DNA from: Phenylobacterium sp.
GTDB taxonomy: Bacteria; Pseudomonadota; Alphaproteobacteria; Caulobacterales; Caulobacteraceae
Length of the DNA: 64,000 nucleotides
Direction of reading: 5' to 3'
NCBI RefSeq assembly: GCF_022402485.1
Contig: NZ_JAKRSA010000029.1
Coordinates: 20,845-84,844 of the forward strand
In this document: one piece after another, positions 45,223 through 53,376 of the stretch
How the letters are laid out: every line of letters starts with the position of its first letter
Position numbering within the stretch: position 1 is the stretch's first letter
The notes under the pieces: generated by a model
The model's database searches: none
The model's input: only the letters and a program-made list of their open reading frames with translations
What the model was told of the DNA's origin: nothing
Made by a program: the position numbers and the translations under genes

Positions 45223-45960
45223 CTAGTTCGCCCGGCCCATGCGCTCGACAGCGCGACGGGACAGGTCGGAGGACGATTCCATCATCCGGGTGATGCTCTC
45301 ATAGGCCCGGGTGACCTCGATCAGCCGGGTGATCTCCAGGATGGGTTTGACGTTGGAGTTTTCCAGCATGCCCTGGCGGACCCGCACGTCGGGGGCGGCC
45401 TGAGGCTGCTGGTTGGAGGTGTTGCTCAGCAGGTTGTCGCCCATCTTCTGAAGGACCGACAGGTCGTCGAAGCGCATGACCGCGATCCGACCCAGCAGGT
45501 TCTCCCCCTGGCTGATGGTGCCGTCCGGACCGATGGTCACCGCACCATTCTCAGGGTTGATGATGATCTCACCGCCGCCTTCGCCGGCGACGGGATCCCC
45601 AGCTTGGGTGGTGATCCGGCCGAGCTCATCCAGGGTGAAGCGGCCATCGCGGGTGTAGCGGGGCCCCTCATCGGTGGCGACCTCGAAGAAGCCGTCACCT
45701 TCGATGCCGACGTCCAGGTCCGACCCCGTGCTGAAGAGGCCGCCCTGGGTGAAGTCGCGGGCCACCCCCCCATCGAGAACGAACTTCACTGGACGCGGGG
45801 CGCCATCGTTCGAGGCGGGGGCACCGGGCTCGGTGCGCGCCAAAAGGGACTCGACCTTGAACCCCACCGTATTGGCGTTGGCCACATTGTTGGCGATCAG
45901 GTCCAGTTCGCGCCGCAGCACCATCTGGCGGGACAGTCCGACATAAACCGCATTGTCCAT
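45223..45960 (-). CDS. flgF: Proximal rod protein FlgF
   Basis: A 245-residue rod subunit: N-terminal LSRQMVLRRELDLIANNVAN and ANTVGFKVE, central GDGFFEVATDEGPRYTRDG, and C-terminal ARAYESITRMMESSSDLSRR. First gene of the rod/ring operon. A sigma-54 promoter lies 45-60 bp upstream of its ATG with an ftr-like enhancer palindrome further out, consistent with class III flagellar control in Caulobacter relatives. Confidence 0.95.
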   Translation of the reverse strand: MDNAVYVGLSRQMVLRRELDLIANNVANANTVGFKVESLLARTEPGAPASNDGAPRPVKFVLDGGVARDFTQGGLFSTGSDLDVGIEGDGFFEVATDEGPRYTRDGRFTLDELGRITTQAGDPVAGEGGGEIIINPENGAVTIGPDGTISQGENLLGRIAVMRFDDLSVLQKMGDNLLSNTSNQQPQAAPDVRVRQGMLENSNVKPILEITRLIEVTRAYESITRMMESSSDLSRRAVERMGRAN

Positions 45961-46004
45961 GTGCTTGCCTCCCTAAGGTGCGACAGGATTTCTCATCCTC
46001 GGCC

Positions 46005-46020
46005 TGCAAGCTTTGGGCCA
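46005..46020 (-). promoter_or_regulatory. Sigma-54 promoter of the flgF operon
   Basis: On the minus strand the sequence reads TGGCCCAAAGCTTGCA. The invariant GG (-24) and GC (-12) are separated by exactly 10 bases, and five of six consensus TGGCAC positions match. The GC lies about 46 bp before the flgF ATG. Caulobacter flagellar class III operons use sigma-54 with the activator FlbD. Confidence 0.8.
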
Positions 46021-46068
46021 CCCAAAAATCTAAGCAAAAACAATATTTAAGAAGGTTAATTCCGACCC

Positions 46069-46090
46069 CCTGGCGAAAACTGCCGGGCAG
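46069..46090. promoter_or_regulatory. Candidate FlbD-binding (ftr-like) element
   Basis: Imperfect palindrome CCTGGCGAAAACTGCCGGG (arms CTGGCG and TGCCGG), resembling the ftr enhancer elements of Caulobacter sigma-54 flagellar promoters. It lies about 50-60 bp upstream of the sigma-54 site and between flgF and fliL, so it could activate flgF and repress fliL. Confidence 0.5.
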
Positions 46091-46102
46091 GATCGACCGC
46101 CG

Positions 46103-46130
46103 TTAACGGGTGTAAAAACCTATCCTTAAC
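46103..46130 (+). promoter_or_regulatory. Candidate CtrA half-sites upstream of fliL
   Basis: Two TTAAC half-sites (46103-46107 and 46126-46130) 48-75 bp before the fliL start. Caulobacter class II flagellar promoters, including fliL, are CtrA-controlled. Neither half-site has a partner at the ideal N7 spacing here, so this is weaker than the box upstream of flgB. Confidence 0.4.
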
Positions 46131-46177
46131 TACCGCCGTCGCATGTGTGAGGGATAAGATTCTAAGGAGCCGCGCGC

Positions 46178-46798
46178 GTGGCGAAGTCCAAGGACAAAGA
46201 ACCCCCTGTCGACGGTGAAGACGCCGCCGTCGAGGGTGAAGAGGGGACGGGCAAGAAAAAGCCGCCGCTCAAGCTGCTGATCATCGCTGGCGTCGGGGCC
46301 CTGGTCGTCCTGGGCGGCGGCGGTGGAGCAGCCTTCATGTTCCTGAGCCCCAAGCCGGCCGCAGAGGGTGCCGAGGCTGAAAAGGCCAAGGGCGAAAAAG
46401 AAGACAAGGAAAAGGACAAGGGCAAGGACAAAGAAAAGGGCAAGGACGGGGAGGGGGGCGAGAGCCCCGCCGTGGTCCGGGCCGGTCCTGATGGGGTCGT
46501 GTTCTACACGATGCCCGACATTGTCGTGAACATGCAGACCCCGGAAGGTAAGGCGACCTTCCTGAAGCTGCGCCTGACTCTGGAGCTTCCCGACGACGCC
46601 GTGGCTGCGGAGCTGGACCCCAACCTGCCCCGGCTGCAGGACATGTTCCAGACCTTCCTGCGCGAGCTGCGTCCCGAGGACCTGTCGGGCAGCCAGGGGA
46701 GCTACCAGCTGCGCATGGAGATCCTGCGCCGGGTCAATCTGGTCATTTCCCCGGCCAAGGTGAACGCCGTCCTGATCGAGGAGATGCTCATCAACTGA
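46178..46798 (+). CDS. fliL: Flagellar basal-body protein FliL with KE-rich linker
   Basis: A 206-residue stator-associated membrane protein. It starts at GTG 46178 with AAGGAG 8 bp upstream. A short acidic cytoplasmic part and KKK at 26-28 precede one membrane helix (about 31-56). Residues about 61-95 are an almost pure Glu/Lys/Asp/Gly tract with KDKG/KEKG repeats. The FliL periplasmic domain then runs to the end (FYTMPDIVVNMQTPEGK, FLKLRLTLELPDD, LVISPAKVNAVLIEEMLIN). The charged linker is longer than in enteric FliL. First gene of a five-gene unit. Confidence 0.93.
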   Translation: MAKSKDKEPPVDGEDAAVEGEEGTGKKKPPLKLLIIAGVGALVVLGGGGGAAFMFLSPKPAAEGAEAEKAKGEKEDKEKDKGKDKEKGKDGEGGESPAVVRAGPDGVVFYTMPDIVVNMQTPEGKATFLKLRLTLELPDDAVAAELDPNLPRLQDMFQTFLRELRPEDLSGSQGSYQLRMEILRRVNLVISPAKVNAVLIEEMLIN

Positions 46799-46831
46799 GC
46801 CGTCCTTGCGGCTTTCGGTTGAGCTTTCGCC

Positions 46832-47893
46832 ATGGCAGACGACAACGACATGTCCGCAGACACCGGCCCCGATGCCTGGGCTGCTGGGGGAGAGTCTGAC
46901 CCGTTTGCCGGGACAGAGCGGATCCTCAATCAGGACGAGATCGACAGTCTTCTTGGCTTTGATCTCTCTGATGATGAGGCCAATGAGCGGACCGGCATCC
47001 GCGCGATCATCAACTCGGCGTTGGTGTCCTATGAGCGGCTGCCGATGCTGGAGATCGTCTTTGACCGCCTTGTGCGGTTGATGACCACATCCCTGCGCAA
47101 CTTCACGTCTGACAACGTCGAGGTCAGCCTCGACAACATTTCATCGATCCGTTTCGGGGACTACCTCAACTCGATCCCCCTGCCGGCCATTCTGGCGGTC
47201 TTCAAGGCCGAGCAGCTGGAAAACTACGGCCTGCTGACGGTCGATTCTAACCTGATCTATTCCATCGTCGATGTTCTGCTGGGCGGTCGTCGGGGGACGG
47301 CGGCCATGCGGATCGAGGGCCGCCCCTACACCACCATCGAGCGGGTGCTGGTCCAGCGCATGGTCGAGGTGGTGCTGGCCGACGCCCGCGCCGCCTTCGA
47401 GCCCCTGACGCCGGTCAATTTTGTCCTGGACCGGCTGGAGACCAATCCCCGGTTCGCCGCCATCGCCCGGCCGGCCAACGCCGCCATCCTGGTCAAGCTC
47501 CGCATCGACATGGAAGACCGGGGTGGCCGGATCGAGCTGCTGCTGCCCTATGCCACCCTGGAGCCCATCCGGAAGATGCTGCTTCAGCAGTTCATGGGTG
47601 AGAAGTTTGGCCGCGACAACATCTGGGAAGGCCACCTGGCCACTGAGCTCTGGACCACCCAGATGGAGGTCCGCTGCGTGCTTGATGAGCTGCAGATCCC
47701 CCTCCAGCGCCTTCTGAACCTGCAGGTCGGCGAGACCATCTTGCTCAACGCCACGCCGGAAAGTCCGGTGGAGCTGCGGGCCGGTGCCATTCCCTTGACC
47801 CATGGCCATATGGGCCGTCGCAACCACAACATCGCTGTCCGCGTCGAGGCTCCCCTCTCGCCGCAGGCCCGCAAAGCCGTGCAGAGGATCTGA
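46832..47893 (+). CDS. fliM: Flagellar motor switch protein FliM
   Basis: A 353-residue C-ring protein. The N-terminal CheY-binding peptide is RILNQDEIDSLLGFD (about 29-43). The middle CheC-like domain has GRGG-type LLGGRRG and SRPNA-like RPYTTIERVL, and the C-terminal SPOA domain contains LQVGETILLN. Phosphorylated CheY binds the peptide to change rotation. It starts 33 bp after fliL and overlaps the next gene by one base. Confidence 0.96.
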   Translation: MADDNDMSADTGPDAWAAGGESDPFAGTERILNQDEIDSLLGFDLSDDEANERTGIRAIINSALVSYERLPMLEIVFDRLVRLMTTSLRNFTSDNVEVSLDNISSIRFGDYLNSIPLPAILAVFKAEQLENYGLLTVDSNLIYSIVDVLLGGRRGTAAMRIEGRPYTTIERVLVQRMVEVVLADARAAFEPLTPVNFVLDRLETNPRFAAIARPANAAILVKLRIDMEDRGGRIELLLPYATLEPIRKMLLQQFMGEKFGRDNIWEGHLATELWTTQMEVRCVLDELQIPLQRLLNLQVGETILLNATPESPVELRAGAIPLTHGHMGRRNHNIAVRVEAPLSPQARKAVQRI

Positions 47894-48408
47894 TGAGTCT
47901 GGTGGCGATCTCCATGAACCTGCTGCTGGCGGTTCTCCTGTCTGCGGCCCTGCTCATGGGCTGGCGGTTGAACCTTCGGCTGAAGGCCCTGCGCGACAGT
48001 CACGAAGGGTTTGCCCTAGCCGTGGCCGAGCTGGACGCTGCCGCCCGACGGGCCGAGCAGGGCCTGGCGGATCTGCGGGCCGCCACCGATGAGGCCGCTG
48101 ACACCCTGGGTGACCGGGTCTCCGAGGCCCGTCAGTTAAGCACCCGGCTGGAGCGCCAGCTCCGTGACGCCCCGGACTTGGCGGACAATGACGCCGCCGA
48201 GCGCGCCGCCGAACGCCGCCTGGGCACCCTGCTATCTGGGGCCCATGAACTGCGGCCCCCCCGGCCGCGACTGGTGCCTGAGCGCGACGCCGCCCCGCCC
48301 TCCCGATCCCCCCGTCCGCTCTCGAAGATGGCGCGGGCCCTGGAAGAAGATCTGTTCGACACCCCTCAGGCGGAGACCGAGGGTTATCAGAGCCGAGGCC
48401 GCCGATGA
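47893..48408 (+). CDS. Bitopic coiled-coil protein (DUF6468-like, possible PflI)
   Basis: A 171-residue protein. One membrane helix (about 4-22) is followed by a coiled coil (about 28-95: LRLKALRDSHEGFALAVAEL, RAEQGLADLRAATDEAADTL) and a Pro/Arg-rich segment (RPPRPRLVP, SRSPRPLSK). It sits directly after fliM with a TGATG overlap. The position and the bitopic, Pro-rich build recall Caulobacter PflI, a flagellar positioning protein encoded next to fliM, but I cannot confirm that identity from sequence alone. Coupled to the next gene by ATGA. Confidence 0.75.
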   Translation: MSLVAISMNLLLAVLLSAALLMGWRLNLRLKALRDSHEGFALAVAELDAAARRAEQGLADLRAATDEAADTLGDRVSEARQLSTRLERQLRDAPDLADNDAAERAAERRLGTLLSGAHELRPPRPRLVPERDAAPPSRSPRPLSKMARALEEDLFDTPQAETEGYQSRGRR

Positions 48409-49202
48409 AATCTGTCCCCCGGATCTTGCCGATCGTCGGCGTCGCCATTGGCGGCGTGCTGGTGGTCAACGCCCTGGCCGGTGCCCAGGGCCTCCCCGAC
48501 CTGTTGTCGGGTGCCCGCGCCTTTGCCGAAGAAGCTGTCAGTGAAGGGGCTGCCAAGCCTGCAGTTGCCGAAGGCGAAGCTGCCGCCACCGGTGAGAGCG
48601 CCGACGCTGTGGCGAGCGCAAGCGTGCCAAACCCTGTGGCAGCCTGTGCGCCAACGGCGGCTGAACTGGCTCGGGAGGCGGGGCTGTCGCCGGCTGAGCT
48701 TCAGGTGCTCCAGAGCCTGGGCGAGCGGCGTGGCCAGCTTGATGCCCGGGAACAATCCTTTGAGACGCAGTTGGCCCTGATGGCGGCGGCCGAAGCCAAG
48801 CTGGACGCTAAGGTCGCGGCCCTCAATGGCCTGAAGACCGATATCGAAGGTCTGATGGGCGAGGCCGAAGTGCGCGAAAACGCCGAAGTGGCCCGTATGG
48901 TCAAGGTGTTCGAAGGTATGAAGCCTAAGGATTCCGCTGCGCGGATGACGGTACTGGACGACTCCGTGCGCCTGCCCATCGCCGCGGCGATGAAGGAGCG
49001 CGCGCTCTCGGCCATGTTGGCCGCCATGCCCCCTGAGGAAGCCAAGCGTCTGACTGAGAGCCTCGCCAGTCGCTTCGAGGCGGCCCGCGCCCTGGGTAAG
49101 GCCCTCGGCGCCACCGAGAACGCCGCAGCCCAGGCCGCCCCCCGCCCGGCAGCCCAGGCCGCTCCCCGTCCCGCCGCCCCGGCGGCCAAGGCCGGCGGCT
49201 GA
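48405..49202 (+). CDS. MotE-like periplasmic/membrane protein (MgtE_N-type)
   Basis: A 265-residue protein. A signal anchor (about 8-28) is followed by an Ala/Glu-rich linker, a coiled coil (about 105-150: LGERRGQLDAREQSFETQLA and a following AKLDAKVAALNGLKTDI), then an MgtE-intracellular-N-like helical repeat VARMVKVFEGMKPKDSAARM, AMLAAMPPEEAKRLTESLA. The C-terminus is an Ala/Pro repeat tail (AAPRPAAQ twice). This layout is that of the MotE chaperone of MotC/stator proteins in rhizobia. The role here is inferred from position in the fliL-fliM unit. Confidence 0.8.
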   Translation: MKSVPRILPIVGVAIGGVLVVNALAGAQGLPDLLSGARAFAEEAVSEGAAKPAVAEGEAAATGESADAVASASVPNPVAACAPTAAELAREAGLSPAELQVLQSLGERRGQLDAREQSFETQLALMAAAEAKLDAKVAALNGLKTDIEGLMGEAEVRENAEVARMVKVFEGMKPKDSAARMTVLDDSVRLPIAAAMKERALSAMLAAMPPEEAKRLTESLASRFEAARALGKALGATENAAAQAAPRPAAQAAPRPAAPAAKAGG

Positions 49203-49206
49203 GGCC

Positions 49207-52122
49207 ATGACCCTGCGTCGGACCCTGCGCTCGGGCGTCGCGGCGGCCTGTATCCTGGCCACGGCGACCCCTGCTGGCGTGCTCGCCCAGAGCGCGCCAC
49301 AGGCTCCTGCGCGACCGGCGGCTGACGCCCTCCAGGTGCGGGTGGCGCAGGCCAGGGGCTTCTCCCGCGTGGAGTTCCAATGGCGCGGCCCTGCGCGCAT
49401 GACCAGCCGCAAGGCGGGTCAGGTTCTGACCCTGCGGTTCAGTCGGGACGCCAATCCTGACATTTCCAGGCTTAGGGTCTCCCCGCCCCGGGGGCTGAAG
49501 ACCGCCGAGGCCCGTCGGGTAGGCGGTGTGCTCGAACTCGATCTGACCCTCGAGGAGGGCTATGAGGCCCGTCTGGGGCAGGCCGATGGCTCGGCCTTCG
49601 TCAACATCGCGCCCCTGCCAGAGGCACCGTCCGATAAGGCGGCCCCCACCACCCAGACCGCTGCAGCGGCACCCGTCCCCCTGGAGCCCCCGCCCAATCG
49701 TCCCAATCCCGTCCCCGCTGATGGGGTGGTCCGCCTCGATGCGCGCCTGGAAGGTGCCCAGGCGATGCTCCGCTTCCCTTGGGCGGCGCCGGCGGGCGCG
49801 GCGGTGTTCCGGCGCGGGGACGCCGTGTGGGTGGTGTTTGACGCCCCGGCCCGGCTGGATGTCTCCAAGGCGCCCCGTGGCCTGCGCCAGTTCTCCCGCA
49901 TGGAGGCCTTTCGCGGACCCGACTTCGCCGCCGTGCGGATCGCCAGTCCCCAGGGGACGCCGGTGTTCGCCGTCAGCGAGGGCAACAGCTGGATCATCGC
50001 GCTGGGGGCCGGTGCTCAGCCTCAGCCCGCCGTCGTCAATGTGCGGCGTGATGAGTCTGGCGGGCCTGCCAGCCTGACCGCAGCGGTCTCTGGGGTCACC
50101 CGCATCGTGCGGATTGCCGACCCCATGGTCGGCGACACCCTCACCGTGGCCACGGCCCTGGGCCCCGCCAAGGGCCTGCCGTCCCGGCGGGAATTCGTGC
50201 AGATGGCTCTGCTTCCATCGGCCCAGGGCCTGGCGATGGAGTCCTTTGCTGACGACATCACTTTCACCCGTGACGGGGATCTGGTGGCGATTGGCCGGCC
50301 TGCGGGTCTGGCCCTTTCATCTCCGACGGTGGCCGCGCGCCGTAATGAAGTGCCGGTGGGTGCCCCCATGCCCGCGGGCCGACCCGCCCTGGTGGACTAT
50401 GACAACTGGCCCAAAACGGGGTCTGACGGGTTCATGGCCCGTTATAATGCCCTGGTCACGGCCGCGGCCGAGGAAGGCCTCGATGGCCAGAACACCAAGG
50501 TCGCCGCCCGGATGGCCCTGGCCCGGTTCCTGGTGGGGACCGAGCTCGCCTTCGAAGCCATTGGCGTCCTGAACGACGCTGCGCGGCAGAATCCCTCCCT
50601 GCTGGGGGACGCAGAGTTCCGGGGCCTGAGGGGCATCTCGCGGGTCATGGCGCGGCGCTACAAGGAAGCCAGCGCCGACTTCTCGTCGCCGGCCCTGAGC
50701 AATGATCCGGCTGCTGCCCTGTGGCGCGCCTATCTGGCGGCGCAGACGGCCCAGTGGCCTGAAACCCGCAAGGAGTTCGCCGCTGGCGCTGCGGCGCTGA
50801 ACCAGTTTCCCGCCGTCTGGCGGCAGAGGTTCGCCCGGGCTGACGCCAAGGCCGCCCTTGAAACCGGAGACCTTGAGGGCGCAAACACCCGTATCCGCAT
50901 GGCCCTGGCTGAAGACACCAACGCCCTGGAGGAACTGGCCGTCCGCCTGCTTCAGGCCGAGCTTGCGGAAAAGCGCGGCGAGACCGGTCGCGCACTCCGG
51001 ATCTATCAGGCGGTTGCGACCGCACCGGTGGACTATCTGGCGGCACCGGCGCTTTTGCACGCCACGCGAATTCGCTTCGAGGAAGGCGACATCACGCCGA
51101 TCCAGGCTACGGCGGCCTATGACAGTCTTCGCTTCCGCTGGCGCGGCGATGCGACGGAATTGGCCACCATACGCGCCCTTGGCCGGCTCTATCTGAGCCA
51201 GGGTCGCTATCGTGAAGCCTTGGAAGCCCTGCGGTCTGCGGGCCAAAGGCTGCCGGATCTGCCGGAGGCCCTGGGGCTGCAGGCGGATCTCAGTACCGCC
51301 TTCCGGGGCCTGTTCCTCGAGGGCCTGGCCGATGGTCTTGAGCCGGTCCAGGCCCTGGCCCTGTTCTTCGACTTCAAGGACCTCACCCCCATGGGGGCCG
51401 ACGGGGACATGATGGTCCGTCGCCTGGTCCGTCGTCTGGTGGATGTGGACCTGCTGAACCAGGCGGCCGATCTTTTGGCCTATCAGGTGGACAACCGTCT
51501 GGACGGCGTTCCCCGCGCGCAGGTGGCCACCGATCTCGCCCTCATCTACCTGATGGATCGCCGGGCTGAGCAGGCCCTGGTGACCATCAATGGCACGCGC
51601 TCCACCATCCTGCCCCGGCAGTTGAACGCCGAGCGGCGGTTGATCGAGGCTCGCGCCCTGTCAGACCTTGGCCGGCTCGACCACGCCCTTGAGGTGCTCG
51701 AGCGGGACGAGACGCCGGAAGCCCGTGACCTGCGTGCCGAGATCGTCTGGCGCAAGAAGGACTGGCCCCAGGCGGGCCAATTGTTCGAGGCCTCGCTGGG
51801 CGATCGCTGGCGGACCGAAACGCCCCTGAGCGCCGAAGACGAGGGCAAGCTGTTGCGGGCTGGCGTGGCTTTCAGCCTGGCCGGGGATGACGCCGCGCTG
51901 CTGCGCCTGGAACAGCGCTACAGCGGCTTCCTCGACAATGCCCGCAATCCCGAAGCCCTTCGCGTGGCCTTGACCGGCATGGCGTCTGGTCCTGTGGGGG
52001 TCGGGGAGTTCGGTCGCCTCGCCGCCGACAACGAGGCGTTCGCGGGTTGGGTGGCCAAGATGAAGAACCGGTTCCGGTCCGCCGCTGCCGCAGCGCCAGC
52101 CCCAGGCGCCAGTCCGGCCTAA
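49207..52122 (+). CDS. Large exported helical-repeat (TPR-like) protein in the fliLM unit
   Basis: A 971-residue protein with a signal peptide (about 1-27). The N-terminal half (30-330) is beta-rich with repeated LRFSRDANPD, ARLRFPWAAPAG-like strands (AMLRFPWAAPAGAAVFRRGD). The C-terminal half (400-930) is a chain of Ala-rich helical pairs typical of TPR repeats (LYLSQGRYREALEALRSAGQ, AEQALVTINGTRSTILPRQL). It starts 4 bp after the MotE-like stop. I know of no firm function; homologues sit beside fliM in Caulobacterales. Convergent with the winged-helix gene, 12 bp apart. Confidence 0.78.
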   Translation: MTLRRTLRSGVAAACILATATPAGVLAQSAPQAPARPAADALQVRVAQARGFSRVEFQWRGPARMTSRKAGQVLTLRFSRDANPDISRLRVSPPRGLKTAEARRVGGVLELDLTLEEGYEARLGQADGSAFVNIAPLPEAPSDKAAPTTQTAAAAPVPLEPPPNRPNPVPADGVVRLDARLEGAQAMLRFPWAAPAGAAVFRRGDAVWVVFDAPARLDVSKAPRGLRQFSRMEAFRGPDFAAVRIASPQGTPVFAVSEGNSWIIALGAGAQPQPAVVNVRRDESGGPASLTAAVSGVTRIVRIADPMVGDTLTVATALGPAKGLPSRREFVQMALLPSAQGLAMESFADDITFTRDGDLVAIGRPAGLALSSPTVAARRNEVPVGAPMPAGRPALVDYDNWPKTGSDGFMARYNALVTAAAEEGLDGQNTKVAARMALARFLVGTELAFEAIGVLNDAARQNPSLLGDAEFRGLRGISRVMARRYKEASADFSSPALSNDPAAALWRAYLAAQTAQWPETRKEFAAGAAALNQFPAVWRQRFARADAKAALETGDLEGANTRIRMALAEDTNALEELAVRLLQAELAEKRGETGRALRIYQAVATAPVDYLAAPALLHATRIRFEEGDITPIQATAAYDSLRFRWRGDATELATIRALGRLYLSQGRYREALEALRSAGQRLPDLPEALGLQADLSTAFRGLFLEGLADGLEPVQALALFFDFKDLTPMGADGDMMVRRLVRRLVDVDLLNQAADLLAYQVDNRLDGVPRAQVATDLALIYLMDRRAEQALVTINGTRSTILPRQLNAERRLIEARALSDLGRLDHALEVLERDETPEARDLRAEIVWRKKDWPQAGQLFEASLGDRWRTETPLSAEDEGKLLRAGVAFSLAGDDAALLRLEQRYSGFLDNARNPEALRVALTGMASGPVGVGEFGRLAADNEAFAGWVAKMKNRFRSAAAAAPAPGASPA

Positions 52123-52134
52123 CTCTTAGCGCCC

Positions 52135-53085
52135 TCAAGAGGCCGAGCGGACCTCCATTCGTGCCTCCCAGCTCTCGATGGCACCCACCAGGGCGCAACT
52201 TCGATAGAGCCGGATGAAGTTCATGCGGTTCGGACCAGCCGACTTGGCAAAGTCATCAATGACAGCGCTGGGAATGATGTATCCGTGCTCCCCAGTATAA
52301 CAGACCCCCCGCTCGGTCAGATCACGCAGCCGTCTCCTGGTTGTCTCGAAGGGGATTCCTGATGCCCGTGAAAGGGTCGCTATGCTGACCGGCACGCGGC
52401 GCTCGTCATCGATGAACGATACGGATTGCTCGATACCCGGGGTAGATTTGCGTTGATCGCCAAGATGCATTGTATTCAATTGCTGTAACTGCATCAGCAA
52501 CAACAGGTTGAGGTAATCTCCACCAATGAATTTGAATTCTGCGAGCATACGCAGGGAGAAGGACAGCATCAACCTCGATACCGCCCTGTAGGGATGCTGT
52601 GCCGGCCGCAGCGCCGGGGGTGGCAAAGGGTCACCCGTGAAGTAATTGATGCTGACCAGGCGCCAATAGGTCCGCTCTGTGAGATCATCCGACGCCTGGA
52701 CCGCAGCCTTGCCGTGTGAGGTGAGGAAGTATTGCTCCGGGACGACTATGCCCGAGGGCTCGGTGGTGAACACCCCAAGCCCCTTCAATCTGTTGACCCT
52801 GCGTCTTACGGTTTCGAACCGCAGATCCATGCTGTCGGCCAACCGGCTGATGCTTATTGGGCGGCGGCTGGCGTCAGGCACGGTCCGATCTAAGGCGCTA
52901 TACTCTAGTTGGTTCTCCAGACTGGAGGTCGCAGGCTCCAAATTGGCCTGGGTTACGGTCGCCACCAGCAGGGCGTCTATGGGGTCCAGTGAGGGGTGCC
53001 GCCCTTTCCAGGTCTCAAGCAGAGTATCCCGGGCAATCACGAGCGCCGACGCCTGCATTTCGGCATTGCTCATGTCATTATTCAT
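52135..53085 (-). CDS. Double winged-helix DNA-binding protein, copy 1
   Basis: A 316-residue soluble protein with two related winged-helix modules. Module 1 (about 75-118) is RRPISISRLADSMDLRFETV then RRRVNRLKGLGVFTTEPSG, ending IVVP. Module 2 (about 230-273) is RRVPVSIATLSRASGIPFET then TRRRLRDLTERGVC, ending YIIP. Shared residues include F-E-T-x-R-R-R, (G)GV and G-x-(I)V/IP. The helical region between (AERTYWRL-like, HPYRAVSRLM, GGDYLNLLLLMQLQQLNT) could bind a ligand or dimerise. C-terminus SCALVGAIESWEARMEVRSAS. The neighbouring gene is a close paralogue over its full length. The family is unrecognised. Confidence 0.75.
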   Translation of the reverse strand: MNNDMSNAEMQASALVIARDTLLETWKGRHPSLDPIDALLVATVTQANLEPATSSLENQLEYSALDRTVPDASRRPISISRLADSMDLRFETVRRRVNRLKGLGVFTTEPSGIVVPEQYFLTSHGKAAVQASDDLTERTYWRLVSINYFTGDPLPPPALRPAQHPYRAVSRLMLSFSLRMLAEFKFIGGDYLNLLLLMQLQQLNTMHLGDQRKSTPGIEQSVSFIDDERRVPVSIATLSRASGIPFETTRRRLRDLTERGVCYTGEHGYIIPSAVIDDFAKSAGPNRMNFIRLYRSCALVGAIESWEARMEVRSAS

Positions 53086-53110
53086 GTCGGTATGCTCGCT
53101 AACGACGAGT

Positions 53111-53121
53111 TGACATTGTCA
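53111..53121 (-). promoter_or_regulatory. Candidate operator of double winged-helix gene copy 1
   Basis: TGACATTGTCA, a perfect 5-1-5 palindrome, 26 bp upstream of the ATG at 53085. On the minus strand a CTATTGCG octamer (53139-53146) lies 17 bp further out. The same pair at the same spacing precedes copy 2. Confidence 0.55.
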
Positions 53122-53306
53122 CCCATGAGCTAGGAGACCGCAATAGTACATACGAAATAGAAGGGTTTCCTCAGCTTTGCCTCGACGGTTGAGGGATGAG
53201 GCTGGACCAATTCTATGATTAGGAATGGCGCTCGCGCTTGACCCGCCCACCTTCGCCCCGCCGTGCTTTTTGTGCAGGGAGCTCCACGCCGCTGCCGCAT
53301 CGGCCC

Positions 53307-53362
53307 AAGCCGCTAAGCCGCTAAGCCGCTAAGCCGCTAAGCCGCTAAGCCGCTAAGCCGCT
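53307..53362. repeat. Seven exact tandem copies of an 8-bp unit
   Basis: AAGCCGCT repeated seven times without a mismatch (56 bp), 222 bp upstream of the copy 1 start and 15 bp after the copy 2 stop. Nothing else this regular occurs in the window. Such octamer arrays change copy number by slipped replication. Confidence 0.95.
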
Positions 53363-53376
53363 GGGGCTGACGGCCC

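Larger units (their letters stand above)
53086..53376. other. Intergenic region between the two paralogous regulators
   Basis: 291 bp. It holds the copy 1 upstream block (53083-53146), an AT-richer stretch (53140-53230) that probably carries its promoter, and an exact octamer tandem repeat (53307-53362) close to the 3' end of copy 2. No coding sequence seen. Confidence 0.5.

Noticed and set aside
46046..46059. TTAAGAAGGTTAA upstream of fliL as a CtrA box
   Set aside because: The two TTAA blocks are 5 bp apart rather than the required 7, so it does not fit the consensus.
53307..53362. CRISPR array interpretation of the octamer repeat
   Set aside because: Units are contiguous, 8 bp long and without spacers, and no cas gene is nearby.
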